Source of the DNA: Alphaproteobacteria bacterium
Lineage (GTDB): Bacteria; Pseudomonadota; Alphaproteobacteria; Micavibrionales; UBA2020
Assembly: GCA_029266795.1 (NCBI GenBank)
Contig: JAQSWE010000120.1
Location: forward strand, 1-7,472
DNA length: 7,472 bases
Reading direction: 5' to 3'
The position numbers and the translations under genes were made by a program. Below, in pieces: positions 1 through 6,467 of the stretch. Below the pieces are notes generated by a model that saw only the letters and a program-made list of their open reading frames with translations, did no database searches and had not been told where the DNA came from. Numbering within the stretch: the stretch's first letter is position 1; the number at the start of each line of letters is the position of its first letter.

Positions 1-1083
1 GCGGTCTTCGCTGACAACGAGGATTTCGGTATCCTCCACCACCGCGCCCAGCGGGATGGGATCATCGGTCTGCGGCGGTTCCGGCACCCAGTAATAAGTG
101 ATGATATTGGTTTCCGTAGGGCCATAAATATTTGCGACACCCACTCCCGGCAATGCCTCCATCACCTTTTTCAGCTGCGCGGGCGGGAACGGCTCCCCCG
201 CATACATGATGGTGCGAAGTTTCAGGTCGGCATCCGCCAGTCCGCCGCGATTGAGCAGCGCGATGAAAGTTGACGGCGTGGTATAGAGCATCGTGACGTT
301 TTCGCGTTCCAGCAGCGCCACGTAATCGGCATGCTTCGCATCGGTTTCGCGTTTTTTATTCCAGTCGAAACAGGCAAGCGTCGCGCCCGCCTGAAAGGTG
401 TTGAAGATATCGAACACGGAAAGATCGAATTTGAATGGGGCGCGCGAGGCGACCACATCCTGCGGCGTCAATTTGAATTCTGCCTGCATCCAGTCGGTGA
501 AGGTGCGCGCATTGCGATGCGTCAGCATGATGCCCTTCGGCACTCCGGTCGAGCCGGAGCTGTGCAGGATATAAGCGAGATCGTCGGAAACCTGATTCAT
601 CACCGGCGGCTCGGCGTCCTGCGCCGCCATCACATCCGCAAACAGGATATTTTTGGAAGAAGGGGCGACAGACACATCATCATTCAGCAAAATAACCTTG
701 CCGATATGCGGATGGCTGAACAGCGCCGCGTGTTCGGCATAAAGGTTGCTGTCGACGCACAGGACATCAAGCTTCGTGTTGTCGATAATCTTGGCAAGAC
801 GCTCCGTCGGCGAATATTCGTCGAGCGGCACATAGGCGCAGCCCAGCTTCAGCGTACCCAATAGCACCGCGATGCTTGCGGCATGGACGGGGGAAATAAT
901 GCCGACAAACGGCTTGGCGCGGATATCGGATTTCAGCGGCGCGATGACGCTGGCGAAGCGGTTCGACAGCGCATTTAACGCCGCATAGCTCAGGCGCGAT
1001 CCGTCTTCGTTGACGATCGCGGTCGCATCCGGCGTCTTGCGGCAGTTTTCGGTGAAAACGTCATGCAGCAGGTAGCGCATCAT
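1..1083 (-). CDS. Amino-acid adenylation (AMP-binding) enzyme, NRPS/DltA-like, partial
   Basis: This leftward gene is open at the window edge; the 361 residues seen are the N-terminal part of an ANL-superfamily adenylating enzyme, which activates a carboxylic acid as its acyl-AMP before thioester formation. Visible core motifs: A2-like 'LKLGCAYVPLD' (about residues 78-88), the P-loop A3 'SSGSTGVPKG' (175-184), A4 'FDLSVFDIF' (219-227) and A5 'NIYGPTE' (318-324). The Asp of A4 matches the residue that binds the substrate alpha-amino group in NRPS A domains (Asp235 in GrsA numbering), and 'FDLSV' resembles D-alanine ligase DltA, so an amino-acid substrate is more likely than a fatty acid. Motifs A6-A10 and any carrier or condensation domain lie outside the window. 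The ATG at 1083 overlaps the upstream methyltransferase stop (ATGA), with AAGGTG as a likely ribosome binding site; a second in-frame ATG follows at once (1080) and has better spacing. Family certain, substrate unknown. Confidence 0.93.
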   Translation of the reverse strand, partial: MMRYLLHDVFTENCRKTPDATAIVNEDGSRLSYAALNALSNRFASVIAPLKSDIRAKPFVGIISPVHAASIAVLLGTLKLGCAYVPLDEYSPTERLAKIIDNTKLDVLCVDSNLYAEHAALFSHPHIGKVILLNDDVSVAPSSKNILFADVMAAQDAEPPVMNQVSDDLAYILHSSGSTGVPKGIMLTHRNARTFTDWMQAEFKLTPQDVVASRAPFKFDLSVFDIFNTFQAGATLACFDWNKKRETDAKHADYVALLERENVTMLYTTPSTFIALLNRGGLADADLKLRTIMYAGEPFPPAQLKKVMEALPGVGVANIYGPTETNIITYYWVPEPPQTDDPIPLGAVVEDTEILVVSEDR

Positions 1084-1766
1084 TTCACCTTCAGCGTCAG
1101 GATATCGGTCGTGCGGCCCTTGACGCGGCTCGCGGTGCTGGCGAATTGCTGCGCCTGTTTTTCCACACCGTCGATATAGCCGTTGGTGACGCTGCCTGCG
1201 AGGTCGCATTTGAATTCGCGGCCCAGATGTTCGTAATAAATATCCTGCAGGCGCCGCGCCTCGAAGCTGTCATTGTTCCAGCCCGACACCACCACCACAT
1301 CGCCGGGGCGGACGAGGTTTTTCTGCAGTTCCAGCGCGTCGGGGATATAGGGGAAAACATTGAACAGGAAGAAAAACAGGCGGCGGCCCTGCGGCAGGTC
1401 GTCCTGCGTCACATCTTCCAGCTTTTTCGCGACGATGCCGATATCGAAACGGTTGCGCAGCTCCGCCGTTTCGCTCGCCGACAGTTCGGTCGCAAGGCTT
1501 GGTTCAATCGCGGTATAGGATTTGCGGAAATCATGCGCGACGTCGAGATAGCGCAGGTCGCCGCTGCCAATCGCAACCAGATGCTCGATGCCGCCGTCGG
1601 CTTCCGTGATATCGCCCAGAATGCGGCGAATGGCCGCCATCTCTTCACTGTGATAGGCCGTGGTCATGGCCAGCGACATCTTGGACTGCATGGCCGCAAA
1701 ACAATCGTTGCTGATATCGGTCAGCTTTGCTGCCGGTGCGGCAGGCTGTTTCAGCGTTCTCATCAT
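1080..1766 (-). CDS. Class I SAM-dependent methyltransferase-like protein
   Basis: A 228-residue cytosolic protein with no signal peptide or membrane segment. The pattern fits a Rossmann-fold methyltransferase: a glycine-rich motif I 'VAIGSGDLRYL' (about residues 64-74), an acidic residue in 'TAIEPS' (E88) where SAM ribose is usually bound, 'LFNVFPYIPDAL' (134-145) resembling the motif around the active-site strand, then 'LVRPGDVVVVSGW' (151-163), like the usual LKPGG region. The substrate cannot be read from sequence. I chose the ATG at 1766 because AGG lies 6 bases upstream; a GTG at 1769 would place it too close, and an ATG at 1763 is also possible. The TGA stop overlaps the start of the adenylation gene by 4 bases, so the two are probably translationally coupled and act in one pathway, perhaps methylating the activated amino acid or the product. 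The fold is inferred by motif only; a non-catalytic SAM-binding relative remains possible. Confidence 0.72.
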   Translation of the reverse strand: MMRTLKQPAAPAAKLTDISNDCFAAMQSKMSLAMTTAYHSEEMAAIRRILGDITEADGGIEHLVAIGSGDLRYLDVAHDFRKSYTAIEPSLATELSASETAELRNRFDIGIVAKKLEDVTQDDLPQGRRLFFFLFNVFPYIPDALELQKNLVRPGDVVVVSGWNNDSFEARRLQDIYYEHLGREFKCDLAGSVTNGYIDGVEKQAQQFASTASRVKGRTTDILTLKVK

Positions 1767-1803
1767 CACACACCTGAAAATGGACTCGTTCTTAATTTTG
1801 GAA

Positions 1804-1833
1804 ACTATAGACCTATTCCGGAATTATTTTCCA
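1804..1833 (-). promoter_or_regulatory. Candidate promoter of the methyltransferase-adenylation operon
   Basis: Read on the minus strand, TGGAAA (1833-1828) and TATAGT (1809-1804) are separated by 18 bases and lie about 38 bases upstream of the methyltransferase start. The -10 matches the sigma70 consensus at five of six positions and the -35 at four of six. The 10-bp palindrome ATTCCGGAAT sits between the two boxes, where a bound repressor would block RNA polymerase. Weak by itself; the position is right. Confidence 0.35.
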
Positions 1834-1900
1834 TAGGAATATCGCCATCAGTGGACAATTTTATTTCGTTTATCGGATATTCTGGAACATGTGTTTCCAG
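1815..1900. promoter_or_regulatory. Cluster of TTCC/GGAA dyads in the divergent control region
   Basis: Three inverted repeats lie in the 207-base gap between divergent genes: ATTCCGGAAT (1815-1824, perfect), TTCC-ATA-GGAA (1829-1839), and CTGGAA-N7-TTCCAG (1882-1900). All use the same TTCC/GGAA half-site, the last in the opposite order. They are consistent with binding sites for a dimeric regulator acting on one or both flanking genes, possibly the response regulator encoded immediately downstream. The binding protein is an inference. No other gene or RNA is apparent in this gap. Confidence 0.4.
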
Positions 1901-1973
1901 CATGTTTCAAATAAAAACAATAAGCTATTTGTTTTTCCTCGACCAAATGACGCCGCTTTGACATCATGGATCT

Positions 1974-2654
1974 ATGAAAGTCCTCGCCGTCGAAAACAAT
2001 GCCGAATTGCTCAAGCTGCTCTCACACCTTCTCGAAAAAGAAGGCTTCGAGGTGCATACCGCAACGGGTGGCGCGGAGGCGCTGCAGAAATTTGCCAACG
2101 TGAAGCCTGATATCGCCTGTCTCGACGTGCTGCTTGACGATATGTCGGGCTACGACATCTGCCGCGAGATCCGCCGCGCAGATGCCGATATGCCGGTGCT
2201 GCTGATCACGTCAAAATCCCGCGCGACCGATATCAGCGAAGGCATGGCGGCGGGCGCCACCGAGTATATCGTCAAGCCCTTCGACCTGATGGGTATCACC
2301 GCCCTGATGCACAAGACCGCGCAAACCTGCCTTGCACGCCGCAATTCAGCGGCGCTGGCGGAATATTTCGATTTCGGCGAATTGCGCGTCTATCCCGCCC
2401 GCCTGCTGGCGCAGCGCGATGGTGTCGAGATCGCGCTCAGCCTGCGCGACACCGAACTCCTGAAAATGTTTTTCGCGCATAAAGACCAGCCGCTGGAGAC
2501 GGAGGCGCTCGCCCCCTATTGCTGGCAGTCGCAGGGCAAGGTGGACGCGAAAGCCGTCGAATGGCAGGTCGGCCAGCTGCGCAAGAAGATCGAGGCGGAT
2601 GCCGCGAACCCCGCACTGATCCGCAACGCCGGGACAGGTTACGTCTTTGGCTGA
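1974..2654 (+). CDS. OmpR/PhoB-family DNA-binding response regulator
   Basis: A 226-residue transcription factor of a two-component system. The receiver domain (about 1-115) has the phospho-acceptor D51 in 'CLDVLLDDMSG', the switch Ser S80 ('LLITS') and the conserved K101 ('IVKPFD'). A C-terminal winged helix (about 130-226) includes 'LSLRDTELLKMF', the recognition-helix region 'KAVEWQVGQLRKKIE' and the closing 'NAGTGYVFG' hairpin, matching PhoB-type DNA-binding domains. Length is normal for the family. The N-terminal acidic pocket is 'VENNAEL' instead of the usual E/D-D: the aspartate that contacts Mg2+ appears as N8. The ATG has only a weak GGA close upstream. The 3' end overlaps the kinase start by 8 bases, which strongly implies that the two are cognate partners and that this protein is the terminal acceptor of the kinase's phosphorelay. 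Target genes are unknown; the divergent operon is an obvious candidate. Confidence 0.93.
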   Translation: MKVLAVENNAELLKLLSHLLEKEGFEVHTATGGAEALQKFANVKPDIACLDVLLDDMSGYDICREIRRADADMPVLLITSKSRATDISEGMAAGATEYIVKPFDLMGITALMHKTAQTCLARRNSAALAEYFDFGELRVYPARLLAQRDGVEIALSLRDTELLKMFFAHKDQPLETEALAPYCWQSQGKVDAKAVEWQVGQLRKKIEADAANPALIRNAGTGYVFG

Positions 2655-4770
2655 ACCGCTTAGCAAAGAACAGCTGTCGATGTATGCCCGCAACCACCGC
2701 GGGTCGCTGGTCAATAACTTCCTCATGGCGGGCGTTTTCCTGACCGGAAAATACAAGATGTACGGCGTGCCGCAGGAAGCAAACAGCATCCTTGTCGAAA
2801 TCGGCGTACTGGTCTTCTGCCTCATGGCTTTCCTGCGCCAGCACAACATTTACCGCGAGATACTCGAGACGAAATTCCGCGATTCCGAAATCCGCGGTTA
2901 TATCTTCTCGATCTGCTTCACCAAGGTCATGTATCTTGTCCCCTGGCTGCTCTTGCTGTTCTGGCCGCTGCAGGGGCAGTTTTTCTATGACGACCTTTTG
3001 GGCTATATCTTCATCATTTGCGTGGTGGCGACCTATGGCTCGTCCAGCGCGCCCGTGCCATTCCTGCTTTTTTTCGATATCGCCATCCCCATGGGGGTTG
3101 CGGGTCTCGTCGTCTATCTGAACTGGAATGTGCAGGAAACGCGCTATGCTGGACCGGCGGTGCTGTTCTTTTGCTTCTATGTGTTTTCCATCGGGCGCAA
3201 AATGCTTGCATCGACTTTGCAGTTGATCGAGAGCAAGAAGCAGGCAGGCCTGAACGCGCGCCGCGCCGATGATGCCAACCGCGCCAAATCGAGCTTCCTC
3301 GCCCTGATGTCCCACGAAATCCGCACGCCGATGACGGGCATTTTCGGCATGGTCGATTTCCTGAAAGACACGCCGCTCAATGCCGAGCAGAAAGATTTCG
3401 TGGGCACGATCAGCGACTGTTCCAAAACGCTGCTGAATACGCTGAACGACGTGCTGGATTTTTCCAAGGTGGAAAGCGGCAAGCTGGACATCAGCGCGGT
3501 CAATTTCGACCTGCACAATATGCTGACCAATTCCGGCCGCGTGATGCGCCAGACGGCGGAGGATAAAGGGCTAAAGCTGAACCTCGCGATTGCCGACAAC
3601 GTGCCGAAACGCATGCGCGGCGATCCGCACCGTCTGCAGCAGGTCATTGTCAACCTGCTGAACAACGGTGTTAAATTCACCGAACGGGGTGAAGTCACCC
3701 TGCGCGCCACCTGCAGCGACGGCAAGCAGCCTTCCTTGCGCATTGAAGTGCAGGATACCGGCATCGGCATCAGCAAGGATAACATCGCCAAGCTATTCAG
3801 CGCCTTTTCGCAGGCCGACAATTCAATCGCACGCCGCTATGGCGGCTCCGGCCTTGGCCTGTCGATTGCCAAGAAACTGGTTGAATTGATGGGTGGCAAG
3901 ATCGGCGTGACGAGCGAGGAAGGCAAGGGCAGCATTTTCTTCGTCGAGCTTCCCTATCTCGCCCCTGTCGCAGGTGAGCCAGATGCAGATGCCGAACATA
4001 CCGGCCCCGATTCACCGCCGCAAAATATATTGGTGGTCGAGGACAACGCCGTCAGCCAGCGCATCGTGGTGAAAATGCTGACGCAAAAAGGCCACACGGT
4101 GACGGCCGTCGGCACCGGCGACGATGCCCTCAATGCCGTGCAGCAGAACGACTTCAACATGGTGTTCATGGACGTCAACATGCCGGGCCGCAACGGGCTC
4201 GACACCACGCGCGCGATCCATGCGCTGGGCGGCAAGCTGGAAAAACTGCCCGTTATCGGCCTCACCGCCAACATCATGGAAGATTTCGTGCGCAAATGTT
4301 ACGACGCCGGCATGGTCGCGCATGTGCCAAAGCCGTTTTCGCCCAAGAGCCTCTATGACGCTGTCGCGCTGGTCAGCGGATCGGGCAAGGGGGAAACCGC
4401 GAAAGCGCCGCAGGAGCAAAAGAAATCGATGCGCGCCACGCTCACCATGCTGCGCGACGGCATGGGGCTGGACTATGTGCAGGGCATGGTCGCGTCGAAC
4501 CTCAAGGAAACCGCGCGTCTGATGGATATCGTCGATACCGAAATGCAGAAGGGCAAGCTCGACAAGATGTCCGACGCCGCGCATGACCTGAAAAGCATCA
4601 CCGGCCTGATCGGCATGCACGAGGCCAGCGCCCTCGCCGCCGAGGTCGAAGCCGACGGGCTGAAGAACGAGAGCAAACGCCTCGACGGCCTCATCGAGCA
4701 CCTGATCGATGCGCTGGAGCGCGAAAGCCGCGAGGCGGAACGTATCGCCAGGACGATGCCGGAGAAGTAG
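2647..4770 (+). CDS. Membrane hybrid sensor histidine kinase (HisKA-HATPase-REC-HPt)
   Basis: A 707-residue inner-membrane sensor. The first ~185 residues hold about five to six hydrophobic segments (near 24-33, 46-63, 85-106, 117-132, 136-158, 168-183) with very short loops and no extracellular sensor domain, so the stimulus is probably sensed in or at the membrane. Then come HisKA with the H-box 'ALMSHEIRTPM' (phospho-His H223), HATPase with the N-box 'NLLNNGVKFT' (N340), 'DTGIGIS' (G1, D370) and 'GGSGLGLSIAKKLV' (G2); a receiver domain (about 460-575; E465/D466, phospho-acceptor D509, K562); and a C-terminal HPt with 'AHDLKSITGL' (H646). This supports a relay H223 to D509 to H646 to D51 of the adjacent regulator. 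The order resembles DSF sensor RpfC, but ligand identity is not shown. The TTG start at 2647 is chosen because AGG lies 8 bases upstream and it yields the 8-base overlap; the first in-frame ATG (residue 12) is the alternative. Confidence 0.94.
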   Translation: MAEPLSKEQLSMYARNHRGSLVNNFLMAGVFLTGKYKMYGVPQEANSILVEIGVLVFCLMAFLRQHNIYREILETKFRDSEIRGYIFSICFTKVMYLVPWLLLLFWPLQGQFFYDDLLGYIFIICVVATYGSSSAPVPFLLFFDIAIPMGVAGLVVYLNWNVQETRYAGPAVLFFCFYVFSIGRKMLASTLQLIESKKQAGLNARRADDANRAKSSFLALMSHEIRTPMTGIFGMVDFLKDTPLNAEQKDFVGTISDCSKTLLNTLNDVLDFSKVESGKLDISAVNFDLHNMLTNSGRVMRQTAEDKGLKLNLAIADNVPKRMRGDPHRLQQVIVNLLNNGVKFTERGEVTLRATCSDGKQPSLRIEVQDTGIGISKDNIAKLFSAFSQADNSIARRYGGSGLGLSIAKKLVELMGGKIGVTSEEGKGSIFFVELPYLAPVAGEPDADAEHTGPDSPPQNILVVEDNAVSQRIVVKMLTQKGHTVTAVGTGDDALNAVQQNDFNMVFMDVNMPGRNGLDTTRAIHALGGKLEKLPVIGLTANIMEDFVRKCYDAGMVAHVPKPFSPKSLYDAVALVSGSGKGETAKAPQEQKKSMRATLTMLRDGMGLDYVQGMVASNLKETARLMDIVDTEMQKGKLDKMSDAAHDLKSITGLIGMHEASALAAEVEADGLKNESKRLDGLIEHLIDALERESREAERIARTMPEK

Positions 4771-4821
4771 TCTTCTTTATCTCAAAAAAGCTGCCTTTTC
4801 ATAGTTTTAGAAACAGATTAA

Positions 4822-4850
4822 TTGTTTTATGGCAATCGATTTGCTACAAT
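4822..4850 (+). promoter_or_regulatory. Sigma70-like promoter of the exported SGNH hydrolase (leaderless)
   Basis: TTGTTT (4822-4827) and TACAAT (4845-4850) are separated by exactly 17 bases. The -10 box ends 5 bases before the ATG at 4856, so transcription should begin at or beside the A of the start codon. No Shine-Dalgarno sequence precedes that ATG. The alternative ATG at 4829 lies inside the promoter spacer, which argues against its use from this promoter. Confidence 0.55.
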
Positions 4851-4855
4851 CTATC

Positions 4856-5563
4856 ATGAGCAAAAACGCCCTCACCGCCAGCTTCTCGCGCGCCGCCGCA
4901 AAGGTATTGCTCGGCGTGACGCTGATATTGGCGACCAGCGGCGATACCTATGCGCAGGAACAGCCGCGCCGCAACGCGCCGGATACCGCGCACCATGCAG
5001 CGCCTACGACCGACACGCTCACCGTCGTCACTTGGGGCGATTCAATCGGCAATGGCATCGGCAACAGCCTGAGCGGCAGCTTCAACCGCGTGGTCAATCT
5101 GGGGCGTGATGGCGCGGGCCTGACCATTCCCAACAAGCCTCAGCCCCTCGACAATCTACCGCGCGGCGCTGTCGTGCTGATGAGCATCGGCACCAACGAT
5201 GTCGGCACTTTCATGACCGCGCCGCAGGCGACGATTGACGATTATGCACGGCGCGTGATGGTATTGGCGCGACAGGTGCGCAATCAGGGCGCGACACCCG
5301 TCATCATCGGTATGCAGGCACCGACCGGCCCCTATACCGGCAACCCTAAACTCTGGAACACGCCGGGATTTGTCGAAGCGTGGACAGCCACCATGACCCG
5401 CGTGAACACGGCGATAGAGCGTGCCGCGCAGCAAACCGGCATCGCCTATTCAACCGTACAGGGCCGCGTTTCCGAGCGTGATCCCGACCATTTGCATTAT
5501 ACCCAACGCGGGTCCCGACATATCGCCCAGAACGCGCTGCGCGATGCTGGTATTCGCCGCTAG
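4856..5563 (+). CDS. Secreted SGNH/GDSL-type hydrolase (paralogue 1)
   Basis: A 235-residue protein from the ATG at 4856; a longer form from 4829 adds nine residues. Residues 1-33 form a Sec signal peptide: K/R residues, hydrophobic core 'VLLGVTLILA', cleavage likely after 'TYA' before QEQ. A Pro/His/Thr-rich linker follows, then an SGNH fold: block I 'TWGDSIGNG' with nucleophile S63; block II 'GRDGAGL' with G86; block III 'SIGTNDVG' with N114; block V 'DHLHYT' with D211 and H214. All four SGNH residues and the Asp are present, so it should be an active serine esterase, lipase or carbohydrate O-deacetylase in the periplasm or outside; the substrate cannot be told. It is clearly homologous over its whole catalytic part to the next gene, sharing 'VVTWGDSI', 'ATPVI', 'GSR.IAQNAL' and 'DAGIR'. 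The pair arose by tandem duplication. It has its own promoter, 85 bases after the kinase stop. Confidence 0.9.
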   Translation: MSKNALTASFSRAAAKVLLGVTLILATSGDTYAQEQPRRNAPDTAHHAAPTTDTLTVVTWGDSIGNGIGNSLSGSFNRVVNLGRDGAGLTIPNKPQPLDNLPRGAVVLMSIGTNDVGTFMTAPQATIDDYARRVMVLARQVRNQGATPVIIGMQAPTGPYTGNPKLWNTPGFVEAWTATMTRVNTAIERAAQQTGIAYSTVQGRVSERDPDHLHYTQRGSRHIAQNALRDAGIRR

Positions 5564-5602
5564 ATCAATATCTTAGCCCCTTCTATACGATACGAATTTA
5601 TA

Positions 5603-5631
5603 TTGCATTATGTAAACTAATGCGGTATACT
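5603..5631 (+). promoter_or_regulatory. Sigma70-like promoter of the cytosolic SGNH hydrolase (leaderless)
   Basis: TTGCAT (5603-5608) and TATACT (5626-5631) have a 17-base spacer; the -10 matches consensus at five of six positions and the -35 at four of six. Seven bases separate the -10 from the ATG at 5639, so the predicted +1 coincides with the start codon. No Shine-Dalgarno sequence is present before the ATG. This is the better of the two leaderless-type promoters in the window. Confidence 0.65.
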
Positions 5632-5638
5632 ACTCGCC

Positions 5639-6277
5639 ATGGAAAACAGGATCGCCCCCGATTTCAAAAATGCCGCCACGCCCGACCTCACCGTCGCGCG
5701 CGGGCTCGACAGCGTGACCGTTGTGACCTGGGGCGACAGCATCGCGAATTTCATCGGCCTCAACCTGAAGAATGTTTTCAACAACGTCGTGAATATGAGC
5801 CGCAATGGCGCGGGGCTCGATAACGTCATCCCCGCCCTGCCGCTCGAAAACGTACCCGCAGGCGCTGCCGTCATCATGAGCATGAGCGGCAACGACATCG
5901 AATTGATGATCGGCAAGACGCAATCCGTGATCGACAATTACGCCGCGCGCCTTGTGGAAATGGCGGTAAAAGTACGCAATGACGGCGCAACGCCCGTCAT
6001 CCTCGGCCATGCCTCACTCACCGCGCCCTATACCGGCCCCGTGCCGGGCGGCGTGTCGCATTGGGCGGAAGAAGGCTTCATGGAAAAATGGATTGCCACG
6101 ATGCACCGCGTGAACGATGCCGTTTCGAAAACGGCAGCGGCGCAAAATATCGCTTGGTCGCCAGTCGAGGGCCGCATCCCCGCCGATGAAAGATCGCAGG
6201 ATAATCTCCACTACACCACCCGTGGCTCCCGCCGCATCGCGCAAAACGCGCTGATCGACGCCGGAATCAGATTCTGA
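5639..6277 (+). CDS. Cytosolic SGNH/GDSL-type hydrolase (paralogue 2)
   Basis: A 212-residue paralogue of the preceding gene, alignable from 'TVVTWGDSI' to the C-terminal 'DAGIRF', with roughly half of positions identical by eye. SGNH residues: nucleophile S34 in 'WGDSIANF', G57 in 'SRNGAGL', N85 in 'SMSGNDIE', and D188/H191 in 'DNLHYT'. It differs by having no signal peptide or hydrophobic N-terminus; a TAA at 5618-5620, in frame with no start codon between, excludes an extended exported form. It is therefore predicted to act in the cytoplasm, unlike its neighbour. Block III reads S-G-N-D instead of the G-T-N-D of paralogue 1. Insertions relative to paralogue 1 lie around 'VPGGVSHWAEEG' and 'IPADERSQ', near the substrate cleft in this fold, suggesting a changed substrate. 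Possible roles are thioesterase, acyl-esterase or deacetylase; none can be picked from sequence. It has its own leaderless-type promoter, 75 bases after the previous stop. Confidence 0.9.
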   Translation: MENRIAPDFKNAATPDLTVARGLDSVTVVTWGDSIANFIGLNLKNVFNNVVNMSRNGAGLDNVIPALPLENVPAGAAVIMSMSGNDIELMIGKTQSVIDNYAARLVEMAVKVRNDGATPVILGHASLTAPYTGPVPGGVSHWAEEGFMEKWIATMHRVNDAVSKTAAAQNIAWSPVEGRIPADERSQDNLHYTTRGSRRIAQNALIDAGIRF

Positions 6278-6327
6278 CCCCCGACTCGGATATGTAACTC
6301 GCCGATTCCCCGCTACTCCCGCCACGC

Positions 6328-6345
6328 CGGTTTTTATAAAAGCCG
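6328..6345. terminator. Weak hairpin after the SGNH pair
   Basis: CGGTTTT-TATA-AAAGCCG forms a 7-bp stem (one G-T pair) with a 4-base loop, 51 bases after the SGNH stop. No clear T-tract follows on either strand, so it is at best a poor intrinsic terminator or an RNA-stabilising hairpin. Confidence 0.25.
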
Positions 6346-6379
6346 CCAAAACCCTTATTTCGCCGTGTTTTTCTTCGTA

Positions 6380-6408
6380 TTGACTTATGCTCTCTACGCG
6401 TATAACTT
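6380..6408 (+). promoter_or_regulatory. Candidate promoter of the vWA gene
   Basis: TTGACT (6380-6385; five of six matches to -35) is followed by TATAAC (6401-6406, 15-base spacer) or TAACTT (6403-6408, 17-base spacer). Either gives a leader of roughly 65-75 bases. The two copies of the 11-bp direct repeat overlap the -35 and -10 regions, implying regulation. Confidence 0.5.
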
Positions 6409-6449
6409 ATGCTCTATTAGAGAATAAAAAATCATCAAATTGAGCATAA
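6383..6449. repeat. 11-bp direct repeat plus inverted partial copy, likely operator
   Basis: ACTTATGCTCT occurs at 6383-6393 and again at 6405-6415, a 22-base period (two helical turns), so both copies face the same side of the DNA. Its core TTATGCTC returns inverted as GAGCATAA at 6442-6449. The second copy also runs into a short palindrome CTCTA-T-TAGAG (6412-6422). Position over the promoter of the vWA gene suggests binding sites for a transcription factor; the factor is unknown. Confidence 0.55.
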
Positions 6450-6467
6450 AAACGCTCGCCAACTTCG

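Noticed and set aside
331..864. Plus-strand open frame of 177 codons opposite the adenylation gene
   Set aside because: The opposite strand encodes conserved adenylation motifs A3-A5 through this region, so this is a shadow.
1146..1961. Long plus-strand open frame (271 codons) opposite the methyltransferase gene
   Set aside because: Its translation lacks domain motifs, is dominated by reverse-complement codon patterns, and runs through the divergent promoter region; the minus-strand frame has recognisable methyltransferase motifs.
1958..1963. Perfect TTGACA just before the response regulator
   Set aside because: A -10 box at 16-18 bases would fall inside the coding sequence (around 1980-1987), where nothing resembles TATAAT; probably chance.
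2437..3516. Minus-strand open frame (359 codons) opposite the regulator/kinase pair
   Set aside because: It is antisense to well-supported REC, winged-helix and HisKA coding sequence and shows His/Gln/Arg-rich shadow composition with no motif.
4786..4799. AAAAG-CTGC-CTTTT hairpin after the kinase stop as a terminator
   Set aside because: The stem is 5 bp with a single G-C pair and no solid T-tract, too weak to call.
4829..4855. Upstream ATG giving a nine-residue longer exported SGNH protein
   Set aside because: No Shine-Dalgarno sequence precedes it, it lies in the spacer of the promoter, and the signal peptide is better formed from the ATG at 4856.
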